From Cricetomys ansorgei (lineage: Eukaryota > Chordata > Mammalia > Rodentia > Nesomyidae), in the NCBI GenBank assembly GCA_026225945.1, contig JAMJFZ010001258.1:8160001-8224000 (forward strand): DNA of 64,000 nt. Direction: 5' to 3'. This document shows, in pieces, positions 1-10,290 of the stretch. The position numbers were made by a program, and so were the translations under genes. How positions within the stretch are numbered: position 1 is the first letter of the stretch; the number at the start of each line of letters is the position of its first letter. A model generated the notes under the pieces. It ran no database searches. It worked only from the letters and a program-made list of their open reading frames with translations, and had not been told where the DNA came from.

Positions 1-1500
1 TAATAAATGTTAAATGATACGTTTTTACAATAACATATGACAAGCTTTTAGTCATCTACATGTCAAACTCCAAGCTACACTGATTGGCAGTTGTCAAAAC
101 AAGAAACACAGTTTCAACATTCAAGGGGTTTAACCCTCTGAAAAAGAGAATAAGAGAGAACCATATATACTGACATCTGTAAGTCTCTGCAAGAGCTCTG
201 TGAGTTGAAAGAGAGAATAGATGAGAGTGAGTTTCAGATAAAGCAGACAGTGAAGATCTCTATGGGTCTCTCACGGAAGGTAAGCAACTAGAATTCTTCA
301 TCTTCGTCATGAGTCAATAGGATTAAGCCGTATTATATTGCTTTAGAGATGATGCCTGTGTTTTCATCAAGACAAAAGATGTAACAGATGCAGTCCCTGG
401 GATACCTCTCTTGCTGTAGGACCCAGGATCTTTGCAGCACACGCTTGGTGCCTTCCAACTTTGCAATGAGATATTCAGGCTAAAATTTACAGATCAGATT
501 TTAGAATAAATTTTAGAATGGGACCTATTCTAAATTCTATTCTATTCTAAATAAATTTAGAATAGAAAGGTAGGAGCATGAAAGGAAGTAGTTACTGCAG
601 TTTCTGTTTTACGTATTGAAAGAAAAACTCATTGTTGCTTTACCAGACTATTTAAATATGTTAAGCATGCTATTTGCACATCTGATTATATTATAAGACA
701 TTAATAAAGCTTTCCAGAAAGATTTTTCTCATTGAAAACGAAAGATACAGGAGTATATTTGTAACTATGGAAACATCCCCTCTGTGTTTTTCACATTTAG
801 AAGGTACATGCTTTCATACCAAATGATAAGAAAAATGTGTGCGTAATCATGTACTTCTTATTAATAACCAGTTTTTAATAAGAAAGAGAAACTTACCTGG
901 AGACTACGCTTTTAAATAACTACATTAAAGGCAGCTATATAATTATTACTCAAGCCTTAGTGTAATCGAACCTGATTTGAACAAAGTTCTTCTATCATAA
1001 TAAGGTTTCAGAAGTGAATGACGAGGGGTAATAGGCCCTATTACAGACAGGTCATCTGATGTCACCCTGGAAACAATGTAGAATTGTACCTTAGAATAAT
1101 GTCTGTAGGACATTGTGCAGACCAGTCTGAAATGAATTCAGAGGAAAATCACATTCCCATTTCAATTTCTACTTCATAATGTCGATAGCAACTGGGTTTT
1201 CTGTACCATTCACTGCGCGTTACGTTGGAAAGTAAAACAGTACCGAGGTTTGCCATATTTGAAGAAGAGTTGACTCCAGAATATCTATGTATTTGCACAG
1301 AAAACTAAAACTTGCCTCTTAATCTATCCAATACACAAAATTTAGTTAGCAGTGGATTATTTACTTAAACATTGATGCCAGAACCCTGAGACTTCTGGAA
1401 ACAAGTAGAATAGTTGTTCTATTTTACAGAGCACGTAATTGTGCAAAGCGTTGAGCCTCATTATGACACTTTTATACGTGCATATGATGTACTTTGATGA
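1..1500. other. Single-copy AT-rich DNA, no gene seen
   Basis: No repeat family that I recognise, no credible open frame and no RNA gene. The only structure I note is a 13-bp perfect inverted repeat at 540-567, listed separately. Confidence 0.5.
540..567. repeat. 13-bp perfect inverted repeat (AT-rich hairpin)
   Basis: The left arm TTCTATTCTAAAT (540-552) and right arm ATTTAGAATAGAA (555-567) are exact reverse complements separated by AA. Related direct copies of TAGAATAAATTT lie just upstream (about 501-530), so the hairpin may be a by-product of a small AT-rich tandem array. No function is implied. Confidence 0.7.
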
Positions 1501-1504
1501 TATT

Positions 1505-2210
1505 CTGCTCTGTCAGTGTCTCTTGCCTGCTTTCTCTTTCCTGTTCCTCATCCTTTTGTACTTCCATGCTCCCCCAGGTTCCAGAATGAGAGGAAATATG
1601 CAATATTTATCTGTGTGAGTCCGACTAATTTCACTTAACATATTACATCCAGTTCCACCGTCTACAAGGTACATGGTTTCCTTCTTCTGATTAGAGTGGA
1701 ATAAAACTCTATTGTGTGTATATATCACATTTTATCAACTGTCATCTGACTCCTCTGGCATCTAAGCTGATTCCACTATACACATGGTTGTATGGGAATC
1801 ACTATTTTAAGCTAGTTTTTATTCTTTTGGGTATATACCCAGAAAGTTTATAGCTGCATCATTTAGTAGTTCCAGTTTTTATTTTTATTTTTATTTGTTT
1901 GAGGAACATCCATTTTTATTGGCTGCATAATTAAGGAACTGAATTCTTTATTGGCTGAACTAATTTACATTCTTTTGTTTGTTTGTTTGTTTTTATTTGT
2001 TTGTCTGTTTGTTTTTTAGACAGGGTTTCTGTGTTGTAACTCTGGCTGTCCTGAACTCACTCTGTAGACCAGGCTGGCCTCGAACTCAACAGAGATCCAC
2101 CTGCCTCTGCCTCCTGAGTGCTGGGATCAAAGGCGTGTGTCACACCTCCTGGCCTAATTTATATTCTTACCAACAAGTATAAAGGTTGACTCTTATTAGC
2201 AATCGGTAGG
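1505..2210 (-). mobile_element. Ancient L1 3' end, antisense, interrupted by a B1
   Basis: The plus strand carries the reverse complement of the mammalian L1 3' region: ATATTTATCTGTGTGAG, then TTTCACTTAACAT...TCCAGTTCCACC, then TTTTGGGTATATACCCAGA, GTTCCAGTTTTTATTTTTA, TTGAGGAACATCCAT, and CTAATTTACATTCTT continuing after the B1 as ACCAACAAGTATAAAGGTT. This order is the usual antisense L1M/L1 3' order. The copy is degraded and carries no usable reading frame. The B1 at 1972-2153 splits it. Confidence 0.8.
1972..2153 (-). mobile_element. B1 SINE, antisense, with target-site duplication
   Basis: A near full-length 7SL-derived B1 in reverse orientation. It shows AGACAGGGTTTCTGTG, CTGGCTGTCCTGAACTCA, AGACCAGGCTGGCCTCGAAC, GCCTCTGCCTCCTGAGTGC and GGGATCAAAGGCGTGTG. 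Its A-tail appears as the T-rich TTTG-repeat block at 1975-2018. It is flanked by a 15-bp duplication, CTAATTTACATTCTT (1960-1974) and CTAATTTATATTCTT (2154-2168), with one mismatch. It landed inside the older antisense L1. The open frame read across it on the plus strand is not a gene. Confidence 0.93.
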
Positions 2211-2214
2211 AAAG

Positions 2215-2325
2215 AGACGTAGAAGATCTGGGAGGAGTTAGGGGAGAAGAATGAATGTAATCAAAATGCATCGTGGGAAATTCTCAAAGAACACACTGAA
2301 AAAAAAAGAGGAAACAAAAAAGGTC
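2215..2325 (+). mobile_element. Rodent L1 3'-terminal fragment, sense
   Basis: The motif GATCTGGGAGGAGTTAGGGG, then GTAATCAAAATGCATCGTG, then GAAATTCTCAAAGAA and an A-rich tail, is the terminal 3' UTR of rodent (Lx-like) L1. Only about the last 100 bp is present, as expected of a strongly 5'-truncated insertion. It abuts the end of the antisense L1. Confidence 0.75.
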
Positions 2326-3201
2326 ATTGAAACAGGGTAAGATGGAACCCCAGTGTGATTCTAATTGCTACAGATATTGACTATTCTGATGCATTTATTG
2401 ATTATTTGCATCTAGTAGACGTCTTCAAACTTCAGGATGGGGAATGAGTTTTTTTTTTAGAACAACAACAACAGCATGACAGTGGAAGAAAACACAATGA
2501 ATTAGGCTTTCTCAAAATAAAAGCTTCTGACCATAGAAAGAGCAAGCTGTATCATGGGAGAGATGATGGGATTTCTTACGTAAAATTTAAATCTGACGGA
2601 GGATTTGTATCAAATAAGTATACGGAGAGATTTCCTCTGCGGAGTAACATCATTATGTTCCACTCTGTAAGCCATGTAAGACAGACTTTAAGAAAATAGG
2701 ATTGAGAAGAAGAAAAGTAATATATAGCAACAACCATCCCCATGGATGCGACAAGGGCTTAGTGCTCAGGAAGAAGTTTCGCGAGGGAAATTCACGGACG
2801 GCTTTATGTACAGTGAGGATTGGGACAAAATATGATAGGCATTTTTTTATTTCTTCTTCTGTTCAAAAAGTGGTACATACTGGTATTTAGGTACCAAGTA
2901 TGGCACCTAAAGTAGGTAAGAGAACACTTTACTTATGATACTGTAAAGGAGACCATCTAAAGATCTGTCTCCACTAGATCTGGTGATTGGCAAACAGACG
3001 GTAGAAATGGGAACCATGAGGAGTGGTAACAAGATAAAGGGAATATGAGCCAGGAAGATATTCTACTCAGCAGTGTTCAGTTCTTGAAAAGGTCTACAGC
3101 CTGGGAAGGAATATTCAAGAGATTAATCGTGCACAGCTTCAAAATATGATAAAGATTAAAGGTTAAGTAAATCCAGAAAAAGGCATCCCAGTTGTGAATT
3201 A

Positions 3202-3204
<3 letters not shown>
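2326..3204. other. Single-copy DNA, nothing recognised
   Basis: AT-rich sequence with no repeat I can name and no supported coding region. The short plus-strand frame around 2702-2890 has no recognisable domain and is within chance length. Confidence 0.45.

Positions 3205-3232
<28 letters not shown>
3205..3232. repeat. Poly(A) run, 28 bp
   Basis: Twenty-eight consecutive A residues. This could be the tail of a retroposed sequence, but the upstream 100 bp does not match a SINE or L1 end that I recognise, and no clear flanking duplication is visible. Confidence 0.9.
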
Positions 3233-3407
3233 TTAGTTTAGGTCATTCAGTAAAAATTGCATTCTTCTTCTTTCTCTCTTTTGTATTTTGCAGACATGAT
3301 CTCATTTTAATGTCAAGTGTCTGTATACAGTAAGTTCCCCATTTCATAAACCAGAGAAGAGCTGTAGCAATGTCATACTGGAAGATACTTATCTTTAATA
3401 TCAATCA

Positions 3408-3489
3408 GATACACATACACAGACACACACACACACACACACTCACACAGACACACACACACACACACACAGACACACACACACACACA
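3408..3489. repeat. (CA)n microsatellite
   Basis: About 80 bp of CA dinucleotides interrupted by ACAG and ACTC variants. Confidence 0.95.
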
Positions 3490-4359
3490 AGACTTAGACT
3501 TAAATCACAAATGCATTATAAAATATACAAGTCACGACTACCCGAATGAAGAAATATGCAAGTCCGGGACTGAAAAAGCCCTACATGCAGGGCTTCTTGC
3601 TTTTTCTCCTGCAATCACAACCCCTCATCCTCACCAAGCACGAAACTCGCATGCTGAGACTCACTGCTTTGTCTAGACATGATGGACTGAGCTGAAACCA
3701 TGCGTTGGACTCCATCTCCAGCTCACTTGGGTCATATGAGGTTGGAGTGGCTGAAACTGTGAAACTTCCTCACATGGTTGCTCTTTGTGTCAGTTACACA
3801 TTTAAGACGGAGCGACTTATCAAAAGCAATGACAGTGAGTGCAAACACAGAGCTACTGGTACCGGGAAACTGTTGCCCTGTTTGAACAGGAGAATAACTC
3901 AAAAGTGAGTGGCTTGACTTCTCCACTAGGGGCAGCACATGTAACACTTTCTTGCCATTGGCTGTTTTGAAATTTCAGGGTCCAACAAGATTTCACAAAC
4001 CAAAGGCAGTGGGAACACCCCTACCCATCAGCAATCAGCAGCTCACCTACGGAGTTATCTTCACGGCCTTTCATTACAAGGCTAGCCACGTATGTGTTTC
4101 AAAGTTTGTCACTGACCAAACACGCATACTTCATGACTGCGACCCCAGCCCTTCCTACAGATGAACACCTGAGGCATCCAGCATTCTTGGTATTTCTTTC
4201 TCATATTATTGAAAATGTTCATCTATGTTATTGATCCCAGGCTTCCAGAACAAAACAGTGCAGCCTGTTAAACAGTGAAATTTCTAATGTTTTCTGAAGC
4301 TGGAAATCCAAGACCGCAGTCTAGCAGTGCTTCCCCTTATCTCTCCTCTCCCCTCCCCC

Positions 4360-4362
<3 letters not shown>
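3490..4362. other. Single-copy DNA, nothing recognised
   Basis: Several short frames exist on both strands (for example 3705-3947 and 3952-4164). They overlap in opposite senses and show no domain, signal peptide or codon pattern I would trust. No repeat family recognised. Confidence 0.4.

Positions 4363-4363
<1 letters not shown>

Positions 4364-4430
<67 letters not shown>
4364..4430. repeat. (TG)n(GA)n compound microsatellite
   Basis: About 30 bp of TG followed directly by about 30 bp of GA, with a C-rich stretch just upstream (4340-4362). Confidence 0.95.
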
Positions 4431-4776
4431 TCACAATCCTTTTTCTTACTAGGACATCAGTCCCATGAGACTGCAACCCACCCTTAGAGCTCATTTAGCT
4501 TTAATTATCACTTATTTTCAAATGAGGGTTAAGGTTGCTATATGTAAACTTCAGGGAAAACTAATCAACAAGAGCAAAACACAGAAAAATCTGTGTCTAC
4601 AAAATTGTGTCTGTTTCTTAAGGGAAAATCCCATATTTAATCATTTTCTATAAGATCTGGATACAGTGTTATGCCTAACCCTTATGGGCAATCAGATGTA
4701 TTATTGGAATGAATGAATTTATGACTGAAGGGAACCTTGGGAAGTCTACAACTTTTTTTTTTCTTTTTTGCAGAAG

Positions 4777-5302
4777 TGTTGTACGGACAATCTATACCCA
4801 GGCTTCTTTTAAAGCTGTGGGTTCGTGCTTCCTGGTCCCCTCCCTGGGATAGTCAAGCTGATGGCCCAGCCTCAAGGAGGGAAGCACAGGCAGGAACATT
4901 CTGGATCCTAGCAGGATCTGGGTGGAGGCTTGAGAGCAAAGAGAGGCAGACTTCTAAGGAGGCAGTGTCAGTGAACACCTCACTATATTGAAGCAGGGAT
5001 GGATATATGGATGTCGTATGTGGTGGCAAGTTATTGGCCAGGGCAGTGATACTGGAAGAGCTCTATTTGCATGTGGGGGGTCCACAACCAGATCTAGGTG
5101 GTCACATGCTATTGGCCTGGACAAAAGGTCTTGAGGAAGCCTCCTTTGCATAAGCAGAGGTCTCACAGGGGCCAGGGGAAGAGACCTTATAAGGTCATAC
5201 AGGGAGAGAGGGAGTCCAGCCAGGCTCTTCCAGCTGCAGGGGTCAGGTAAACACTGACCAGGCCACACACTACGGGGAGGCAGGATTTTAACAGTTGCTA
5301 CA
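4777..5302 (+). mobile_element. Candidate solo LTR with duplicated U3-like module
   Basis: The segment starts TGTTGTAC and ends GTTGCTACA, so it has TG...CA ends. It holds two tandem copies (about 78 bp offset) of a module with an inverted CCAAT box (ATTGGCC at 5033 and 5111), GGAAG(A/C), and an octamer-like TTTGCAT (5066 and 5145). A palindromic TATA-like ACCTTATAAGGT follows at 5184-5195. This order is typical of a retroviral U3 followed by R/U5. Against it: no AATAAA is visible before the 3' end, and no clean 4-6-bp target duplication is found for these ends; CTACA occurs at 4746-4750 and 5298-5302. I do not recognise the family. Confidence 0.45.
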
Positions 5303-5977
5303 TGTCATAAGATAGCTTTGCTAGCTGTTGGTGCTGGCTGGGGTCTGTCAGAGTAAGAAAGGGGAACATCTGAGTGCTTTCTGCTCTCAAGGTGAGAAAA
5401 CTGGAGTTCAAAGCATACTTCAACTTCCTTCTTAGCTCTAGGCCAGCCCCAGAGCAAGCCACTTACAGTACTGTCAATTTTTTTTTTTTTTTGTAAGTGG
5501 TAGGTAAAATTTAGGTGTGAAAGTCCTAAAGGAGAACACATTGAATAAAGAACTAGACAATGTCTTTCGGGAGCCAGATGGGTAAATAGCTTTAGTTCGT
5601 GGAAAATTGTCGAAGCATGTTTTAAAAATAACTTATAATGATTGTGTGTGATTCTCAAACACAAAGTCGTGACTCCAGTGAATTGCTTCTGTCTATGACA
5701 ATGGCAGCAAAACTGTAAATAAGATGCAGGGCCATTAACAGACTGGAACAAAGAGAAGGGGAAGGCCTGGGGTGGCCCATGGTTATGTAGACACTGTAGC
5801 AGAGGCTCCCCAGCAGCCTCAGTTTTAACTTGTTGCCATTGGTAATAGCGATAATAATAATGGTAACAATAGTAATAATAATATCTATAGTCGTAGTTTT
5901 TTGGAATAGGATTCCAACTTATGACATGAAATCAGGAGCCCCAAGTGAACTTCGTGTTCTGTGATAGTTAGAATCAA
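5303..5977. other. Single-copy DNA, possible MIR relic
   Basis: No gene seen. A weak antisense MIR-like stretch (GGTGAGAAAACTGGAGTTCAAAG) begins near 5391. A T-run lies at 5479-5493, and a short ATA/ATAATA-rich region at 5846-5885. The minus-strand frame at 5305-5751 has no recognisable domain. Confidence 0.4.
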
Positions 5978-5988
5978 TAGAAACTTCA

Positions 5989-6157
5989 CCAGGAGGCAGT
6001 GGCACACACCTTTTATTCCAGCTCTTGGAGGGCAGAGGCAGGAGGATCTCTATGACTTCAAGGCCAGCCTGGTCTACAGAATGAGTTCCAGGACAGCCAG
6101 GGAAACAGCAGAGAAACCCTGTCTCAAAATAAACAAACAAACAACAACAACAAAAAC

Positions 6158-6215
<58 letters not shown>

Positions 6216-6237
6216 CAAGCAAGCAAGAAAGAAAGAG
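5989..6237 (+). mobile_element. B1 SINE, sense, with expanded (GAAA)n tail
   Basis: The B1 body runs AGGAGGCAGTGGCACACACC, GGGCAGAGGCAGGAGGATC, TCAAGGCCAGCCTGGTCTAC, AGTTCCAGGACAGCCAGGG, AGAAACCCTGTCTCAAAAT. The tail has evolved into (CAA)n and then about 75 bp of GAAA/GCAA repeats (6160-6236). Flanking copies TAGAAACTTCA (5978-5988) and TAGGAACTTCA (6238-6248) mark the target-site duplication. Open frames here, on both strands, are repeat artefacts. Confidence 0.93.
6160..6236. repeat. (GAAA)n microsatellite derived from a B1 tail
   Basis: About 15-18 tetranucleotide units with a GCAA-variant block near the 3' end. It lies entirely within the tail of the B1, so its origin by tail expansion is clear. 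Confidence 0.95.
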
Positions 6238-6284
6238 TAGGAACTTCAAATGTCAATTAAAAAGGTTTGTGAACATAAAAACTT

Positions 6285-6385
6285 GGTGTGAAATCCTCAT
6301 TATATAGTAGAAGAAACTGAAGCCCAGAGAAGTTAACGTTCTATTTCTCACTTAGGACTATATAGCTAAGAGATTAAGCTATATA
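6285..6385 (-). repeat. MIR SINE, antisense
   Basis: CCTCATTATATAGTAGAAGAAACTG, AAGCCCAGAGAAGTTAA and CTATATAGCTAAGAG follow the antisense MIR core (ATTTTACAGATGAGGAAACTGAGGC... AGAGGTTAAG... CACACAGCTAGTAAG). The copy is old and diverged. Confidence 0.6.
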
Positions 6386-6409
6386 AGTTCGGTATAAATA
6401 TAGAATCAC

Positions 6410-6545
6410 TTTATCTCCATTGGAGGATAAATTCCACGAAGATAGGGTTTTTGTCTTCATTATATTTGGTTTTTTCTAAATTTCCCCCATTACCTGGAAA
6501 AAGCCTGGAACGTATCTGGCAAGCCCTCAATTGAATAAGTGTCAA
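6410..6545 (+). repeat. L2-type 3' end relic
   Basis: The series GGATAAATTCCACGAAGATAGGG, TTTTGTCTTCATTAT, CCTGGAAAAAGCCTGGAACG, CTGGCAAGCCCTCAATTGAATAAG follows the mammal-wide L2-type tail (CTCCATGAGGGCAGGGACTTTGTCT ... CCTGGCACATAGTAGGTGCTCAATAAA). It is likely contiguous in age with the preceding MIR. Confidence 0.6.
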
Positions 6546-6829
6546 AACACAACGGTAAAAATCTGATATATAATTGAAATACCAACCACTACGTAACAAA
6601 TGTGTACCTTTTGGTGGGTTATGAAACTTCTGTAGCCTTTAAAGAAGGTATTAGTCGAAATAGTACACACACCGATTTGAGCATCCTGGTACATACTGTG
6701 AACACGCAGTACATGTGTGCATTAGTGAAGCATAAGTTAGCTTTTACTTTATGGTTGTTTATAACAGCGTAATGTCTGAAAGCATCCTATTTCACCCAAG
6801 TTCACCTTTTTAACCTTTCTGCTTTCACA

Positions 6830-7150
6830 AATGTTAGGCCATTGCCACATCCAGTCATTGTTTAAATGGTTTATTTAATTTTCCTCAGGAAAATACATTA
6901 AGAAATGTATTGAAAATTAGCATTCGTATTACAGCCTCATTTTGCTCGCTGAGCAGTCTGTCATTGCCGTTTCCTCTAATTCATAATTACTCTCCAATTG
7001 CTCATACATTTAAACAATCAATGGCATTATTACAGCCTCCGCCACAAATATCAAGATAAAAATTACCTGATGGGAGAAACAACTATTGAGGAATATTTCC
7101 GGTTATATAATGTGTGTTCAGCAATTTAAAATAGCATTCCCCAGTGTTTT
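6830..7150. promoter_or_regulatory. Conserved-looking AT-rich block, possible enhancer
   Basis: A repeat-free stretch of about 320 bp with many homeodomain-type TAAT/ATTA cores (for example TTCATAATTACTC and GGCATTATTACAG), a CTGTCATTGCCG element and few signs of decay. Such composition is typical of vertebrate developmental conserved non-coding elements, but conservation cannot be measured from a single sequence. This is inference only. Confidence 0.25.
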
Positions 7151-8056
7151 TGTTTATTAACCACAAGAAAAATAAGAACACTCCAGAGTTCCATTTACTT
7201 AGAAATCAACACAGCACTAACAACCAGGGGAGAACTGTTTCGGACCAGGATTGCCAGAAACTGCATATGGCTGAGTGATGGAAAGACCCGCTAGTATAAT
7301 TAGCAACAGCAGTTAGACCCTCACAACACTAAGTGTGTCCCATTCAGCAGCATGGACATCATCTGGAGTTTGTTGAAAACGCAAATTCACGGCTCCACCT
7401 ACGGGATCAGAATCCGCAGTCCTCAGAAGAGTGTCCAGGTGATTAAAGCTTACACAGCACTGATGTAACTAGTTTAAAAAGGCAGGCAGAACCCTTCTGA
7501 ACTGCTCTGTTTAAAACATATTGTTTTTCACAGCACATTCTTTTACAGTTTATGTGATTTAATACTGAATCAAGGTTATAAAAGAAGTAAAAATTAAATC
7601 ATGTCAACTAGCAAAAACTCAGCTACCCTTGGATGTACGTGTGCAAATTCATATATAATAGGCCGTATTGCCCTGGGGTCTTTCACATGCTTTTCTCCCA
7701 AACAATGCCGTATCACCCTCATCGATCTAGGAAAATAAATGGAGCGGTATGTCAGCACTTTAAATATGGCTGCCTAGGATTCAGACTATCATATACCACT
7801 CTGGCTTATCAAATGCCCTACCATTGAAAGTTAGTTTTTTTCCCCCCCACAATTTTATTCTTCAAGTAGAAATATCTTTGTTTTGTGTCTTTTCATTCTG
7901 TATTAATCTTCTAATTCCAAGGATACTCATCATCTATCACATGCTAGTTATAAAACCAAGAAAAACTGGACATGGGATCAAAAGCCCTAGATTTTTATCC
8001 AGATTTGGTTTCTATTAACTTCCTTGCTGACCTCTCAGTTGGCTGAAGACTGCTGT
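7151..8056. other. Single-copy DNA, nothing recognised
   Basis: No repeat family or gene identified. Short frames at 7633-8018 have no recognisable content. The sequence leads directly into the minisatellite. Confidence 0.4.
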
Positions 8057-9040
8057 TGGTAGGCATCCACAGTGTCTGTTAGGTAAACCACAGAGTGTTA
8101 GGCACCCCACAGTGTCCGTTAGGAACCCCACAGTGTCCGTTAGGCACCCCACAGTGTCCGTTAGACACCTCACAGTGTCCGTTAGGAACCCCACAGTGTC
8201 CGTTAGGTACCCCACGATGTCCGTTAGGAACCCCACGATGTCCGTTAGGTACCCCACAGTGTCCATTAGGAACCCCACAATGTCCACTAGGCACCCCACA
8301 ATGTCCATTAGGTACCCCACAATTTCCATTAGGAACTCCACAATGTCCGTTAGGCACCCCATAATCTCCATTAGGCACCCCACAGTGTCCGTTAGGAACT
8401 CCACAATGTCCGTTAGGCACCCCATAATGTCCGTTAGGTACACCACAGTGTCCGTTAGGTACCCACAGTGTCTGTTAAGAACCCACAGTGTCCATTAGGA
8501 ACCTCACAGTGTCCGTTAGACACCCCACAGTGTCCGTTAGACACCCCACAGTGTCTGTTAGGAACCCCACAGTGTCTGTTAGGCACCCCACAGTGTCTGT
8601 TAGGCACCCCACAATGTCTGTTAGACACCCCCACAGTGTCCGTTAGGAACCCCACAATGTCCATTAGGCACCCCACAATGTCTGTTAAGAATCCCACAAT
8701 GTCTGTTAGATACTCTACAATATCCGTTAGGTACCCCACAATGTCTGTTAGGAACCCCACAATGTCTGTTAGACACCCCTACAATGTCTGTTAGACACCC
8801 CACAGTGTCCATTAGGCACCCCACAGTGTCCGTTAGACACCCCACAGTGTCCGTTAAGAACCCACAGTGCCCGTTAGGTACCCAGAGTGCCTGTTAGGTA
8901 CCCACAGTGCCTGTTAGGTACCCAGAGTGCCTGTTAGGTACCCACAGTGTCTGTTAGGTACCCACAGTGTCCATTAGGGACCCACAGTGTCCGTTAGGTA
9001 CCCCACGATGTCCGTTAGCTACCCCACAGTGTCCAATAGT
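8057..9040. repeat. 21-bp minisatellite, about 46 copies
   Basis: A tandem array of the unit GGNACCCCACAGTGTCCGTTA. Variation is mostly at the third base (A, C or T), GG versus GA, CAGTGT versus CAATGT or CGATGT, and CCGTTA versus CTGTTA or CCATTA. Around 8460-8500 and in the last 170 bp the unit loses one C and becomes 20 bp, with CAGTGCCTGTTA and CAGAGTGCC variants. Because 21 is divisible by three, both strands stay open for long stretches (7-residue periodic frames of about 90-140 codons). There is no start context, domain or splice evidence, so these are not called genes. Confidence 0.97.
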
Positions 9041-9666
9041 CAATGAAAGCAGTGATGTCAAGTCTGTCACATGCTGTTAGAATTCATGTCTCAGAGAATT
9101 TCTGTATGAGTCTAATACTTAATTTTAATTGTTATGCCTTAAGGTTCGATAGCAGATAAAGATGGCCCAAGGAGGTCCTGAGTTCTGGAGAGAACTTATC
9201 CCAGAATCACACGCTTCTGTATTTGAGAAGTTATCACGTAATGCTTTAAATGAGGCATCGATTCTGAGAAGCAAGCGGTGGCGGGCATTAGACAACCAAG
9301 AACTGCAGCCAGCTCTGTTGAGTTGATATATGCAAGGAATTGTGAGTTCAGACCATGAAATTTAAGTCATTATAACCAGTTTGAAATGTATCTTTATTAA
9401 TTGAAATAGGAGCCATTACAATCAACATGTTTTATTTTGGCAATAAAAAATTAGTGTGTGCATCCTGTTATAAACATCTATGCTTTGGGATTTGACGAAC
9501 TGTTTGAAAACATTTTCTTCATCCTGCAGGTTCTGGAAATGTTTTCTTTAGAGAAACTTGTTGTTATACTTGAAGCAGTGGTATTCACTTGGCGAGAGGT
9601 CAGGTGAATATGGTAGGTGAGGTGAAACTTCTTAGCTTCATTTGTTCAATTATGGAAAACTAGCAG
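9041..9666. other. Single-copy DNA, nothing recognised
   Basis: AT-rich flank of the minisatellite. No gene or repeat that I can name. Confidence 0.4.
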
Positions 9667-9667
9667 A

Positions 9668-10038
9668 GGCTAGATTTTACCTGCCAACCTGCTGGCTCAG
9701 GAAACACTGCTGCAGAGGGGCAGAAAGAGTGTGTGAGTCAGAGGGTCAGGGAGTTTGCTGTGAGATTGTGTCTCCTTAGTAAAGTCAGAAGCTATGTCCG
9801 TAAGGTCTTGCCAACATGACGGTCCAACTGTGAGCTGAACAAGAATCATACCAGTGGACTCACCAGAGTGGGTGGGGAAAAGCCCATGAGGACTCAACAT
9901 TACATTATAGGCAACTGAGGAAAGCTACAGCGGGAGCTGTGGTCCTCCCAGGGAAGAGCACTCCATTTTTGTGTCCAACACCAAGTGGTCATCCCTACAA
10001 ACAAGTAACACTATATAGACTTAACAGATTATATAAGA

Positions 10039-10117
<79 letters not shown>

Positions 10118-10290
10118 CATACGCATATGCATGTAGTAACAGTGAAAGAAGAGACCATCAATTTGAACAAGAGTCAGGAGGGATATATATGGGGAGGTTT
10201 GGATTGAGAAAGGGGAAGGGAGAAATGCTGTAATTACATTATAATAGATAAATAAATAAAACGCTTGCCATAGCTAAAAAAAAAAATAAA
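9668..10290 (+). mobile_element. Rodent L1 3' UTR, sense
   Basis: The order matches an old rodent L1 3' end: TGCTGTGAGATTGTGTCTCC, GCTATGTCCGTAAGGTCTTG, GTGGGTGGGGAAAAGCCCATG, GTGTCCAACACCAAGTGGTC, CTACAAACAAGTAACACTATA, a CA/TA tract, GAAGAGACCATCAATTTGAA, GGAGGGATATATATGGGGAGG, AAATGCTGTAATTACATTATA, then AAATAAATAAAA. No ORF2 sequence is attached, so this is a 3' UTR-only, 5'-truncated copy. Confidence 0.8.
10037..10116. repeat. (CA)n(TA)n compound microsatellite inside L1
   Basis: About 34 bp of CA followed by about 40 bp of CATA/TA. It occupies the usual variable dinucleotide position of this L1 3' UTR type. Confidence 0.95.

Noticed and set aside
3100..3232. Processed pseudogene suggested by the 28-bp poly(A)
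   Set aside because: No recognisable coding sequence upstream and no clear flanking duplication.
5305..5751. 148-codon minus-strand frame
   Set aside because: It spans a poly(T) run (Lys-rich in translation) and part of an MIR-like stretch. No domain.
8015..8845. Several 70-143-codon 7-residue periodic frames on both strands
   Set aside because: Shadow of the 21-bp minisatellite unit. No conserved start, domain or splice signal.
8057..9040. CRISPR-like array
   Set aside because: Units are contiguous 20-21-bp tandem repeats with no unique spacers, in an animal repeat landscape.
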